From Protostelium mycophagum (Eukaryota; Evosea; Variosea; Protosteliida; Protosteliaceae), in NCBI GenBank assembly GCA_002081555.1, contig MZNV01002263.1, forward strand, positions 1 through 64,000: a stretch of 64,000 nucleotides of DNA, in the 5' to 3' direction. Of the stretch, positions 46,901-57,600 are shown in pieces. The position numbers were made by a program, and so were the translations under genes. The notes beneath the pieces were generated by a model that ran no database searches, was not told where the DNA came from, and was given only the letters and a program-made list of their open reading frames with translations. The first letter of the stretch is position 1. Each line of letters begins with the position of its first letter.

Positions 46901-47265
46901 CATGGGCCTTCTGGCAACTTCCTGAATTATCCGTCAATTTTCGTGAACTTTTCAAGTTTTTTCAAAAAAAAGGACGACTAAACTTTGGCCCGAAATTTAT
47001 TATGGTAATGAATTCGAAATTATTTTAATTTTCAGTTCAATGAATATCAAGAAAAACTTGCCAGTTTTTCTGGTTCTTTTTCTTCCTCCACTTCCTTCTT
47101 TTTTATTATGGGCTGTGTCATCGCATTCCCTGCCTGTACACTGAACGTGCGGGTGATCTATTCAGTTGAGGGAAATGTCATGATGACGTCATCACCTTGT
47201 CTCTCATGTCTTGATTGATGCGGCTCTGTAACGCTTGGAAGGCTTCTTTACGCTGATCATTTTTA
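43945..47265 (-). CDS. Large Lys/Glu/Arg-rich coiled-coil protein
   Basis: One long exon (46466-45081) encodes about 400 residues of near-continuous coiled coil built from units such as ERERLAEISRKEAEEKARKI and QEERDAEERRKIQEKEKKVA, repeated about a dozen times. Shorter exons before it (about 46620-47260) are basic and Pro/Ser rich (MGARNRRLPTVRGSLTV), and those after it give SPRQEKKIPKEISEKEEASP, then EREASRQKEREEEIQRLKET and DENDRLERDNIRLRRRIREA, with stop at 43945-43947. The mix of basic N-terminal part and charged helix recalls MAP7/ensconsin-like microtubule binders, but composition alone cannot show this. The first exon is not found; the 5' limit given is approximate. Minus-strand reading frames of the repeat are open in two frames because of the repeat, not because of a second gene. 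Confidence 0.65.
45240..46220 (-). repeat. Tandem repeats coding for the coiled coil
   Basis: On the plus strand a unit of about 90-130 bases recurs, with the words TCTTTTTCTTCTGC, GAATTTTCCTCGCTTTTTC and TTTCCGCGAAATTTC in fixed order. Units differ by a few bases to about one tenth, suggesting unequal exchange within the exon. Confidence 0.85.
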
Positions 47266-47313
47266 TTTTAAAATCCAATATTTTTCCCTTTGAAAATTGC
47301 TGACGTCACATAT

Positions 47314-47871
47314 TCATTTTTTGTAGAAGATGGATTTCATTTGGAATAAATCCTCAAAGTAACCTACTTTGTCTTCAGCAGCAGGTCCAGATTCTTCATC
47401 CTCTGAATCGTCCTCATTTTTTGATCGAACTCTCGGAAATCGACCTGCAGGTAGTGTACGAGATGTCTATAAAGGCACTTCAGTTTGTATGTCTCCTTGG
47501 ATCTCACCTCAATCTTTGTTTTGGTGCTGGTGCTCGTTGTTGTTCTGCATCGATCAACATTGATGACACCGTCAAGAACGCGATACAAAAATTGTTCTGA
47601 GATCTTGAAAGAGATTGACAAAACGAAAAGACACTCACGCGAACTTCTTTCTGACACAGATTTTGCAGACACATTTTCCATCCTCGTCTACATCGTAACC
47701 GCCAGGCTTGATTGTACTGCCACACATCGAACCTACTTCTGTCAAGTCCTCTTTATACACTGACTCACATTTGAAGCACGCCTTATGATACACTTTTCCA
47801 TCGACAGGTAGACGTTCTGAAGCATAGACAGTCTTTCCACAGCTCTCGCATGTCTCTTTCTTCACATTCAT
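47314..47871 (-). CDS. Single LIM-domain protein with acidic tail
   Basis: The start at 47871 is MNVKKETCESCGKTVYASER, then LPVDGKVYHKACFKC. A 36-nt intron (47733-47768, GTGAGT...GTAG) is needed to give the LIM consensus CFKCSMCGSTIKPGGYDVDE and CVCKIC; without it the zinc spacing is wrong. The LIM pairs are CESC, H..C, CSMC and CKIC. Later exons are less sure: AEQQRAPAPKQRL near 47530 and an acidic VRSKNEDDSEDEESGPAAED near 47400, with stop near 47314-47316. LIM domains bind protein partners, often at actin structures or in the nucleus. The protein is short (about 150 residues), like CRP-type or Dictyostelium LIM proteins. Confidence 0.75.
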
Positions 47872-48005
47872 AATCAGTCGCGAAATGATGGCTTTGCCAA
47901 CTCACAAACACGAATTTTCGCAAGAAATATATACAAAATTTTAAAAAATAATTAAATTCAAAAAATGTGCAGGCACAGAGATGTTACTCAGAACAGTTCA
48001 GAATA
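47872..48005. other. Divergent intergenic region
   Basis: A 134-bp AT-rich gap between the LIM start and the first ATG of the CLU gene. It probably holds both promoters. No motif beyond A/T runs is seen. Confidence 0.45.
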
Positions 48006-51000
48006 ATGTCCCTGAGATACATGCGAACGCAATCAGTATTAAAATCTGAACGTGTGTACTTTTTCGACCACATCAGGTGGCTCTGCTTTCCTTTCATGAT
48101 GATCTTAGGGACCAACATGCGCAAGGCCAAGTTCTCGGAAAATATCACGGATAAATTAATACGGAATTTCTGTCTTTTGTTGGAACAGAAGAACAGGACA
48201 ATGTTCAACAATGAACGAGCCATCAATAATTATAGATCTTCATTTATGAGTTCGCCTAGTCAGAGCAGCATCTCTATAGACGACGTCGAATTCGAGGAAA
48301 ATGAGAAGACGATGTATGTTTTCGATTTTGATTATAAATGCTAACAGGTGGAAGCGGCGAACTGTATGAGCACTATGCGCATAATGTCATGAAGATTTCA
48401 GAAATCAATCCTGTGGATAAGTGGGATTGCTGATCAGTGACTGTGTCTGAAAACTACAGGTGGAGAGACGACGATGAAGAGTCAGAATCAAAACCTTCCT
48501 CAGAGGAAGCTGTGACACCAGAACCAAGTGTCGAATCATTGAAGAGAAAGGTGTTGTTCATCACTTTGCATACAAGTGAAATGGTTGCTGATGTGTCTCA
48601 GATATCAGAACAAGAAGTGCTGATCAAGAAATTACTGAAACGGCTGAGGCAATACGAAAATGTCGACGAACTTTGTGCAGAATTTTCCGTGTATTTTTCG
48701 TCTGAATGTGACCTGCGAGGATCGGTACGTGACGTCATTTGTTTGACACATGTCAAATTGACATTTTTGACAGCTGAAACACGTCCCTTCTCCACTATCT
48801 CTCTCTGCCCTTTCCCAGAGCACGCAATCTGTACGTTTTATTTTTATTATTTATATATTATTTTCATTTTATTATTGATTTTAATTTTAATATTTTCAGG
48901 CCGATTATCTGGAGATTCAAGACATCCCTGTAGACTATAAATTAGATGAGAGGACGACGTGAGTTTTTAACATTCAATTTTCATCAGTCTTGGGAAATGT
49001 GAACCACATCATGAATGTTTTATAATATTTTGGAGATATGTTTACTGATAAAGGTATGTGATGGACGAGTCTTATCTGTCTTATTCTAGTGTTGCAGAAG
49101 CATATGAAGATTTCGAGGAAGAGGATGTACAGAGTGATTTGACAGTTGTAGATAAGGTATTTTATTTAATAAATTGAATAAATTTATTATCAGTTTCAAT
49201 AAATTAAAAATATGTAGGTATTAAATGGCAAATACAGCAAACTAGATTCCAAGAGAATGGAAACTCGTGATTGGAACGAGGAATATCAGGTATGTCTCGT
49301 TGTATATCGTCGTAATAACTATGACATTGACGTTCATGACGTGTGATGACGTATATAGATGTGGTACCAGAAATTTATAGCTTGTTATGCAGATGACAAC
49401 ATTCAAGAGCTGATTGTAGAGAGGAGCATCCCCAGGGGACTAAGGAGAGTCTCTCAAGAGTTCGGTGAAATTTCCATGAGATTTCATTCGTTTGAAACGG
49501 ACCGAAAATTTGTGCTAAAGGGTGGCAGCTGACACGGCGACAATATATGCCAAGATCATCATAAGCGAATTCGGATTGCCGAATGATCAGAAGACTATAA
49601 GACCTCTAGGTGACACCTGTCATTTCCCCCCCCCTTTTTTTGTTGTTCACGAACGCTTCGGGCATCTAAAAATGAAAAACTATTTTCGTTGTCAACATGT
49701 TGATGGAAATGTCGATGACAATTTTTTGACATCATAATGACATCATTATTATGACATCATGATGACATCATCATTAAGACATCATTGACACCTCAGATGT
49801 GGGGGGCATCGCCGGCGGCATAAAGTACAGAGTTCAGAACATCTTCTTCAAGTTTGCACTGGACATATTAATCTGCTCTAACCCACCGATGTACATGTAT
49901 GGAGGCAGCTCTCCTGACCACAGGGCCGCCTCTAAAGCTGCAAAGAATGAGCTGAAGGGTGTGGAATACCATTCCTCTTGCTTTGTAGGTTTTTCGAAAT
50001 CTTTTTTGAAAAATTTAAATTTTTTAATTGGATATTCTGCCATAGAAATCGCGAAAAATATTTTAGATCTTTGGTTTTAGAAAAAAAATTGATATGATTG
50101 CTTGAAAATATTCAACAAGTGAACAGACAATCGTGAAATGAATTGATTTGTGAAGGTAGAAGGATTATTTTATCCGATGATGGCATCAGTCGACTATAAA
50201 GGCTTCACCGTTCTGGCCATGGCCGTATTACCTATCGACAAGGTGATTTTTTATAAAAAATGCAGCGCTTTGAATGTTTTCTGTGAAAGAAAAATTAATT
50301 TCGAATATTAATGGATATCAGCAGAAATAAAAGGTATACAATAATCAAACTAGTTTTGCAGCGAGATTTCAAAATACAAATAATGATGTCCTTGATTAGA
50401 AGTGTTTCGATAATGATTAACAAATACGTGGGAAAAGCATCACGACCCATTATCATTGTTAGCACATTTCGCCGCAACTGCGCATCCCACAATAAATCGT
50501 AACGAGATTTCACAGACTACACTGCGCTACGGGTCAGATGACGGCGGCAGAACTCTCCACGCTGATGACCCAGAGATCGTGGAGAAGATGATGATCGCCG
50601 GGAAGAGGCTCAATCTACAAGGACACGTCACTGGTTTTGTGAACGGAAAGCAGCAAGAGATTTACGGACCAGGAGATATAGAAGCGCACCGCGGACATGT
50701 TTGTGATTTTGTCGGAATTTTGTTTTGATTATTTGTCGTTAGTGGAGAATCTTTTCTGTCAAATAGATGTCAACTCACATAATGACAGGACGGAAGGATC
50801 TATGTCGTAGGTATGTCAGAAATGTCAAATGCGACACCACTGACACACCAGATTTCGGCAGATTGATGCCTCCAGAAGATCCTAGTATGAGGCTCTACAG
50901 AAACAGCAGATCCGTATTCTCAGAGCTATTAAGGCCTGAGTTGGTGTCATCTTACCATGTTCCTTTGTGCAGCGACGCATTCACAAAGTAAGATAAGTCA

Positions 51001-52555
51001 TTCTCATTTTTACCCACTGAAAAAAAATTCCCGCCAAAAGTTCGCATTTGAATTTTGAACTGGGATAACGGAAACAGGTGGAATAGTGATCCATCTGTAG
51101 AAGAGAGGAAGAAGATGAATGAGGATGTGAAGGACGCAACGAAATATCTGAGGAACTATGTCATCAAATATTACGGTCATTTCATGGAGCGCAGCACGTC
51201 AGATATGTGGGCCTCCATATTTGAAGGGCGTAAGTGTCAAATATCGACATCTGGCGTAAATAGTGTCAAGTGTTCTAAAAATAGCCACACGCGTTGTAGT
51301 GACATAAATAGCATTCATTGGAAGACTTCGTGTCTTAGATCTGATTGAGTCGAGTACTTTACATCACAAAGGCATCAACATGCGGCATTTAGGGCTATTG
51401 TGGGATTCAGAGAGGCCCGGAAATCCAAACATATTCTATATGACTGCGGCAGTAGTTCGCGTCGCCAAGAGTGATATGAGGACGATATTGAGGTTTAGAA
51501 TGAAGGACGTGCAGGCCGCTTCTGACGGATGTGAGTGGAATTATATTCTTTGCATGTCATATGTGCGGCTGTTGCAAGCGAACGCAATTTCAGACACGTG
51601 CTTTGACGTGACTATTCGGGTAACTACCGCGATCGACTGATGACGTCACAGCATTCAAGAGGGTGGTAGTGAAGTATCTCAACCAGCTTGCTGGGTTGAG
51701 CAAAGGCTCCGCAACGTACTGGAGAAGGGATCTATGCCGCAAGTTGAAATTATGGTTCCAATTCTCCATGTCACAATCTTTCATCGACCAGTTTGACTTA
51801 AACAAAGAAGCAAATATCACTTTGATGTTGATCTGCCTCATCAAGGCTTCTGGAATAGAGGTTTGAAATTCAAATTCCTCAAAAAGGCGGCAAAATCACG
51901 CTAAATGGTTACAGCTGTCACAAGAGGCGAGACACATGCTCTACAACAGAGAGATCTTCAAATTTCAAGAGGCGGACATAGTCCGTATGGAGGCTGTCAC
52001 GAGGCACAGATCTGATGTCTATTTCTCCTCAGGAATCACGGCCCTCTACAAGATGGAAAAGATGCGAGACAAAGGAGAGAGGTTGGCCGATATTGCCCGA
52101 GTTGCAGACTACGCAAACAGTCTATTTAGAAGAGCCAGAAGTAAGTACACTTTCCATCTCGATCTGATGCACAAATAAGTCGCATATGATCACATGATTG
52201 ACGTGATGTAGAGAGAAACCCATTGTTCCCTCTATACTTTCTGACCATCGGTATGACTATGGTGCGAAAAGCTGAGATAATGGATGGTGAAATCGAAGAG
52301 ATCGACTACAGATACCTCTTCCTAAGTCTCGACAGATCCCTCACAAGTATAGACACGAACACAAACCAACACTGACATCTCATAGTCTGGCCACAGCTAC
52401 ATGTCGCCAACGAGTTTTATATCAGAGGACTGAAATCATATGCGAGGTATTGTGAGAAGAGGCAGCTCTTTAGAAAGCGGGAAAAGATCCTCGAAGACGT
52501 CGTCGCGCGGGAAGAAAGGTTGAGGGAGACGGACGCACAATTTTGTATTAAATAA
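48006..52555 (+). CDS. CLU-domain (clustered mitochondria-like) protein
   Basis: The start MSLRYMRTQSVLKSERVYFF (48006) is a putative one. Acidic linkers follow (ENEKTM, RWRDDDEESESKPSSEE). The CLU domain begins about 49800 with AGGIKYRVQNIFFKFALDIL, PPMYMYGGSSPDHRAASKAA, NELKGVEYHSSCFV, then LFYPMMASVDYKGFTVLAMA, LRYGSDDGGRTLHADDPEIV, LNLQGHVTGFV and IYGPGDIEAHRGHDGRIYVV and DTARLMPPEDP, all diagnostic blocks of this family. A helical C-terminal half (about 51080-52555) has no recognisable TPRs; it ends REERLRETDAQFCIK. CLU proteins bind mRNAs for mitochondrial proteins and control mitochondrial distribution; this gene is a CLU relative but not necessarily the CLU orthologue, since N- and C-terminal parts differ. 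Confidence 0.85.
49722..49797. repeat. GACATCA microsatellite
   Basis: An imperfect run of TGACATCAT and ATGACATCA words in an intron of the CLU gene. It is partly self-complementary with other TGATG words around it. Confidence 0.75.
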
Positions 52556-52682
52556 TTATTCATTGTGAAATTTTAATAGTTCAATACAAATGTCTTCACT
52601 TTATTTTCTTCTATGGTTTCGATACAATTATATACAAGCTATCATTTTAATTTCGTCGGTGTTCCCCTATGCTACGATGACG

Positions 52683-53447
52683 TCACATTACGTCATCAAC
52701 CTGAAATCTCACCTCTTCGGATCGGAGTCTTGGCAGTGTGAGGGGTTTATTTTCCCGCCCTGGAGAGTCCATCTTGTCCTTCTGACGAGCTTCTGCTGAA
52801 TGCCTTCTCGGCAATTTCAACTGCGACAGCTGCGGTCGTTCTCTGTGATAAGAAGGAGTGGCTTCAACCCCTTGTGACTGCGGTTTTTTTGGCTCGAGAA
52901 CTTTGAGGGCGAGAGGGACGATCGCCTTTCCATTTCCTTTCTTCTCGGGCACAACTCCAGGAATAGGATACTGTACAACCCGATCACAACCCGACCATTT
53001 AGAATCACGTACCTTCAGACCGAACTGACTCTTATAGATGCGGATGTCGTTCTTATCCTCCCAGGCGCCCACCTCCGTTGTTAATTGCCCACTGACATTA
53101 CGAATCGAATTCTTCTCTTGCTCTGTCAGCCTCTCACTCTCTTTCACCAGAGTTTTTCGGATGTTCTTCTCTTGGTACTCGGTATTGAGCTCCCGTGCAG
53201 GAGCATTTGTTGGCGAGATCGGCCTCTCTTGCTCCTTCTTTCTTTTGAGACCTCTAAGATGGTTTCCTTGCTGAATAATAATATACCACGACTGCACTTC
53301 GTCAGCTTCTTTTGTAGAGAAATCTGGCCATATTACCTTGCAGACGGTGAGGAGCTTCACGAGATCTGTTGGTCTCATACGGCTAAAGATCAAGCTGAGG
53401 ACAGTGTCTGGCGGTGCAATCGGCCGTCTATATCCGTAAATACACAA
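52683..53447 (-). CDS. F-box-like ORF, unrecognised basic protein
   Basis: One long frame of up to 254 codons begins with an F-box-like sequence (PPDTVLSLIFSRMRPTDLVK then LLTVCKVIWPDF) and continues with a basic, Lys/Arg/Glu/Ser-rich, presumably disordered stretch, ending LRSEEVRFQVDDVM. The first ATG in the frame is at residue 24 of this translation (53378), inside the F-box-like part, so the real start is upstream or the exon belongs to another transcript. It follows the stop of the dioxygenase-fold gene (53457) in the same frame. Either it is a separate gene with a missing first exon, or an exon joined to that gene by splicing that I cannot see. Confidence 0.5.
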   Translation of the reverse strand: MCIYGYRRPIAPPDTVLSLIFSRMRPTDLVKLLTVCKVIWPDFSTKEADEVQSWYIIIQQGNHLRGLKRKKEQERPISPTNAPARELNTEYQEKNIRKTLVKESERLTEQEKNSIRNVSGQLTTEVGAWEDKNDIRIYKSQFGLKVRDSKWSGCDRVVQYPIPGVVPEKKGNGKAIVPLALKVLEPKKPQSQGVEATPSYHRERPQLSQLKLPRRHSAEARQKDKMDSPGRENKPLTLPRLRSEEVRFQVDDVM

Positions 53448-53456
53448 CTTGGATTT

Positions 53457-54641
53457 CTAGGATTCTTCGACTTTCCTCTGGACACCGAAGGCTGGTAATA
53501 ACGCGTTACTTCCAAACATCCCGCTTCGCCTTTTCACTTCTACAACGACATGGGAGTCCATGTCTCTGAACATGACAAGTTTGGTTCTGACTGTTAGCTT
53601 TTTCCCTTTTGTTATCGGTTCCCCCTGCTCGTGTCACATTTTGATTGTGATAGAATGATTACCTCATAGATGATGTCATCGCTGAAGACGAGGCAGCTCC
53701 CTGTATTAGGTTTGATCCGACACAGAATTCCGACATCTTCTTCGTTTGATTCCATGAAAGACGCGATTCCACCCTCAAAATCCTCATTCAGTGTCATGAT
53801 GACATTGTAACAGCAGATTGACATTTCTTCTTTGTCATAAGCTTGTCTGTTGACCAGATCATAACGTTCTCCCACTTCGATTCTGTCCATCTACAACTAT
53901 GTCAGGTGAAATTTCGCAGGAATTTCAAAAAACCCACCTGAAACTCTTTCTCTATCGACCATTTTCCTGACTGACCTTCTGGTGTCTCTAAACTCCCCAC
54001 AAAAGGCTCAATTCTCTCCCACAATGTGTTTGCCAGCTCTTGTGATTCAAAGAAAAATGGCTTTATGTTGTCAGTGTTTTGTGTTGAGCGATAATCCAAG
54101 ACAGTTGGAAAATAAAATTCAAATGTTAATGATTAACCTGTACAGTGCCACCTTCTGGTTTATCCCTTTTAGAGAATTCATTGTCAAACTCCTGCATCAA
54201 TTAAGCAATCTTCACTTGGATTAATCACCATCCCAAATCATCACTCACTGTTTGGTAAAAAGAGCACTCTGATGATGTCAGAAAATCATGTAGTAGTAAA
54301 ATCCTCTGGTCTGACATGGCCAAAAAGTCCCCTCTAACAGTTCCAGTCGGCCGTTCCTCTCTATAAGACCGAAGTGTCTGCGAACCAGAAGATGATCTGA
54401 CCATGGAAGCTTGTAAGATGGACTCTCTCAACGATCTCACACTCTGAACAGATCTTTCCATGTCATGAAGATCGTCTGGTGCCATGTTCTCTCCTTCTGC
54501 AGCTGCTGCGGCGTGTATGGCTCGATCAGCTTCGGCCGAAATCAACGCATCATCAAAACGCCCTCCTAGCCTGTGACTACTTGACATGATCCAATCATCA
54601 TCTACCGCAGCTGCTGAAGTGGGCAGCCGTGGGCTGAGCAT
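53457..54641 (-). CDS. Dioxygenase-fold (2OG-Fe) protein, probably catalytically dead
   Basis: The start at 54641 (MLSPRLPTSAAAVDDDWIMS) leads a Ser/Ala-rich region, then the fold: LLLHDFLTSSECSFYQT (near 54260), ELANTLWERIEPFVG, DRIEVGERYDLVNRQAYDKE, VIMTLNEDFEGGIASFME, IKPNTGSCLVFSDDIIYE and KKLTVRTKLVMFRDMDSH. These match the P4H-type order of the active gene at 22255-23099, including the C-terminal Arg that binds 2-oxoglutarate. However, the HxD position reads RYDLVNR and the distal His position reads IIYE, so all three usual iron ligands seem to be changed. Family identification is fair; loss of activity is inferred from residue alignment by eye. It might serve as a binding or scaffolding protein. 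Confidence 0.62.
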
Positions 54642-54656
54642 GATGCCGGACTGAGG

Positions 54657-57600
54657 ATGTGGCCGTTACGAAGCAAAAATATTCGTGACAACCGTCTACA
54701 ACAGAGTGTAGAATTACGCAAGGAACAGCATTCTGAGAGACAGATGTCTTTGGCGGGCCGACCGCCCCCTGCTATATTATTTTCACCTGATCTGGAACAT
54801 AAAGAATCAGATAGCAGCGACGATGAATACGAGTTCAGCTCATCAATAATCACGCTCAAGTCACCCTCTGCAGAAAAGCCTCAGGAGGAAGATGATGACC
54901 CTGAGCATGTCATTCATTCACCTCTCACATCACCACAGCGACCACATTTAAGACGACTCGGCAGGTTAAATAGGAATACATCAGACAGAGGTCTCTCTGC
55001 TTCATCAAAAGATCTGTTCCCTGATAACGCTTTTCTTATGATGAGGAGAAGATCTGCCTCTACGGAAAGCGGCGCTTCAACAGCCCAAATCATTGTGAAA
55101 AGTGGACAATTAAAGAAGAGGACCTTTTGGACACAGTGGAAGGAGGCCTCATTCAGTGTGAATGGAGTGGGTGTTCTCTGTGAATATACAGACGGTGTGG
55201 TGAGGCTTATATATCATCATGTTTATTCTGATCAAGACTAGATGGAGACGACGCTTCATTCTTACGTGACATCAGATGGTTTGATCAAATTAGGAGAAAA
55301 TATCATTGGGACACCGAATACTTTAGCCATCTTTATGCCAAATCACGAGCCATTTTTTGTGATGGCCTCCAACGAAGGCATGTTACTCGAGTGGATCAGT
55401 GCCATTGGGGTATGCGTGAAAATTAAGACGCAATGATTGTGCTGATCGAAAAAGATGAGAAACATGAGTAACCATTCTCTCTCTGTAGAAGAACAATTGC
55501 ACAAGTAAATCTTAAAGATTAAAATGTTATATAATTTATATTCATAACCAAAAAATTATATATTTTCATTTTTATTGTAATTTTTGTGGTTTATTCCACA
55601 TATGACAATTTCGAAAATTAAATTTCTATTTAAATCTCAAATTTGAAACTTTCTAACCGGAAGAAGGTTCTGGATGGACCCGGCGATTTTCTGTTCAGAG
55701 AACGGAATCATTCTCGGAATGAACGACCAAGCTCTACAACTCCTCGGTAAATTCACACGAAATTCAAGCGAAATTCCATCTGACGTTTGAAGGATATACT
55801 AAAGATAATCTCTTAAAGAAGAGTATACACATGTTGCTGCCTCCAAGCACAGCACAAAAGCATGAAAGGCTTTTGCATTATTTTTTGGTGACTGGCGGGA
55901 AGAGATTAAATGGTAATTATTATTATTTCATTTATTATTATTATTATTTTAATATTATTTTATTATCGTTTTTTTATTTTTTTCTAGGAGATGATTTCCC
56001 GCATTTTTCCATGTTTAAAATCTGTTTGGCAGTTTTATTTTACGAAAGAAATTGGCAGGAAATATCTTCCACGTTTGTATCATGATGACGTCATCTGACG
56101 TATATACGTAGGACATCCCCGTAAAGTGGCAATCATGTCATCTTCCAGACAAAAGTTATACGTTTCCTTAGCAATCAATGAAGAGAATACAGAAGGCATC
56201 AGAAAATTTATTCTTACCATGAGACAGGTAATTTTCACGGAAATTTCGCGTGTATAAGAAAAAAATGACTGACGTCTCGTTGTAGACGACAGAACCTTTG
56301 GAGGGAGAGAATAATAGCCCGAGGGAAGATGTAGATGAAGACCCCAGAAGGGTATGATGACGTCATCTTTTGAATCCGTATTTTCCCGCCAATTTTCCCT
56401 GACATTTTCAGGTCGGAAAGCTATATTTAGACACAGATTCCATCGTAGAATCTCTGACCCCGATCCAGAGAAATCTACTCATCTCAAAGTATGCAGGTGA
56501 GGGAATTGTAGAGGGTCGATCTAATTTTTGTAGACCACTCCCCGGCAAACAGAGCCCTTGTCGACAATTTGTTGAAAAAATTGGCCAAGTGGGACCATAA
56601 CCCCGTGGTCAAATATAAGGTGATATCTCCCACTTTTTCCCGGAAAATTCCCAGTAAAATCCAATTTTTTCAAAGGAAAATTCTGTTGAAAAAATCGAAA
56701 TTTTCGAGGAAAATTTCGGGAAATTTCTACAACTTATTCGATCCAGGGAGAGTTGGACAATGACGCAAAGACCAAGAAGAGAGGAAAAGCATCCCCAGAC
56801 GAATACCAACTTGTCAACAAATCCATTTTATTGGACCACCACAGGTGAGATATCACACCTCATCTCCTCATGACATCACACCTCATCCATTTTTTCAACT
56901 TGAAATTTTTTTGTCATCTACAACTCTGTAAAATGGTCATAAGATACAGGTTCTGGCATGAGAACTCCAAGAGGCCTACAGAGGACGACAGGACTGATGC
57001 AGACATAGGGCTAGTGTCTGTGCTAGCCTCTTATTGCCCCAAACTGGTGGTCCGAAGGCTTATGAATTCTGCGGTAGACATAAATGCACCAGAGATAGAG
57101 GTGAATTTTCATGGAAAATTCGAATATTGAATTTTTAATCTTGAAGTTTTCCTACACAAGATAATAAATCTGTGCGAGATAACATTTCGGCAAAGCCGCA
57201 ATAAAGACACTGCTACACAACCGGCTTTTGTTGTTTACCATCACAAAGATACATATTCACAACAAATTCTGGCAACACAGACTGTGGCAAAGCCCCATAA
57301 AATCCTATAAACATTTGTGATGCCACATTCACGCGGGAAACCTCATTAGAACATCACAAGACTGAGATACACAGCAATACACCGCCGCTGTCATGTTTGC
57401 AGACATATCGGGGTTCACTGCATTGACGGAGCGACTCGCCAGTGCCGGCCTTGAGGGCGTGGAGAAGCTGACTACCGTATTGAACCAGTACTTCGGAGGA
57501 TTGATCGGAATAATTCACAGATTCGGAGGGGACATTGTCAAGTTTGCGGGTGGGTGATGACGTCATCATTCGAGATTTCGGATATCTACAAAATGAGATT

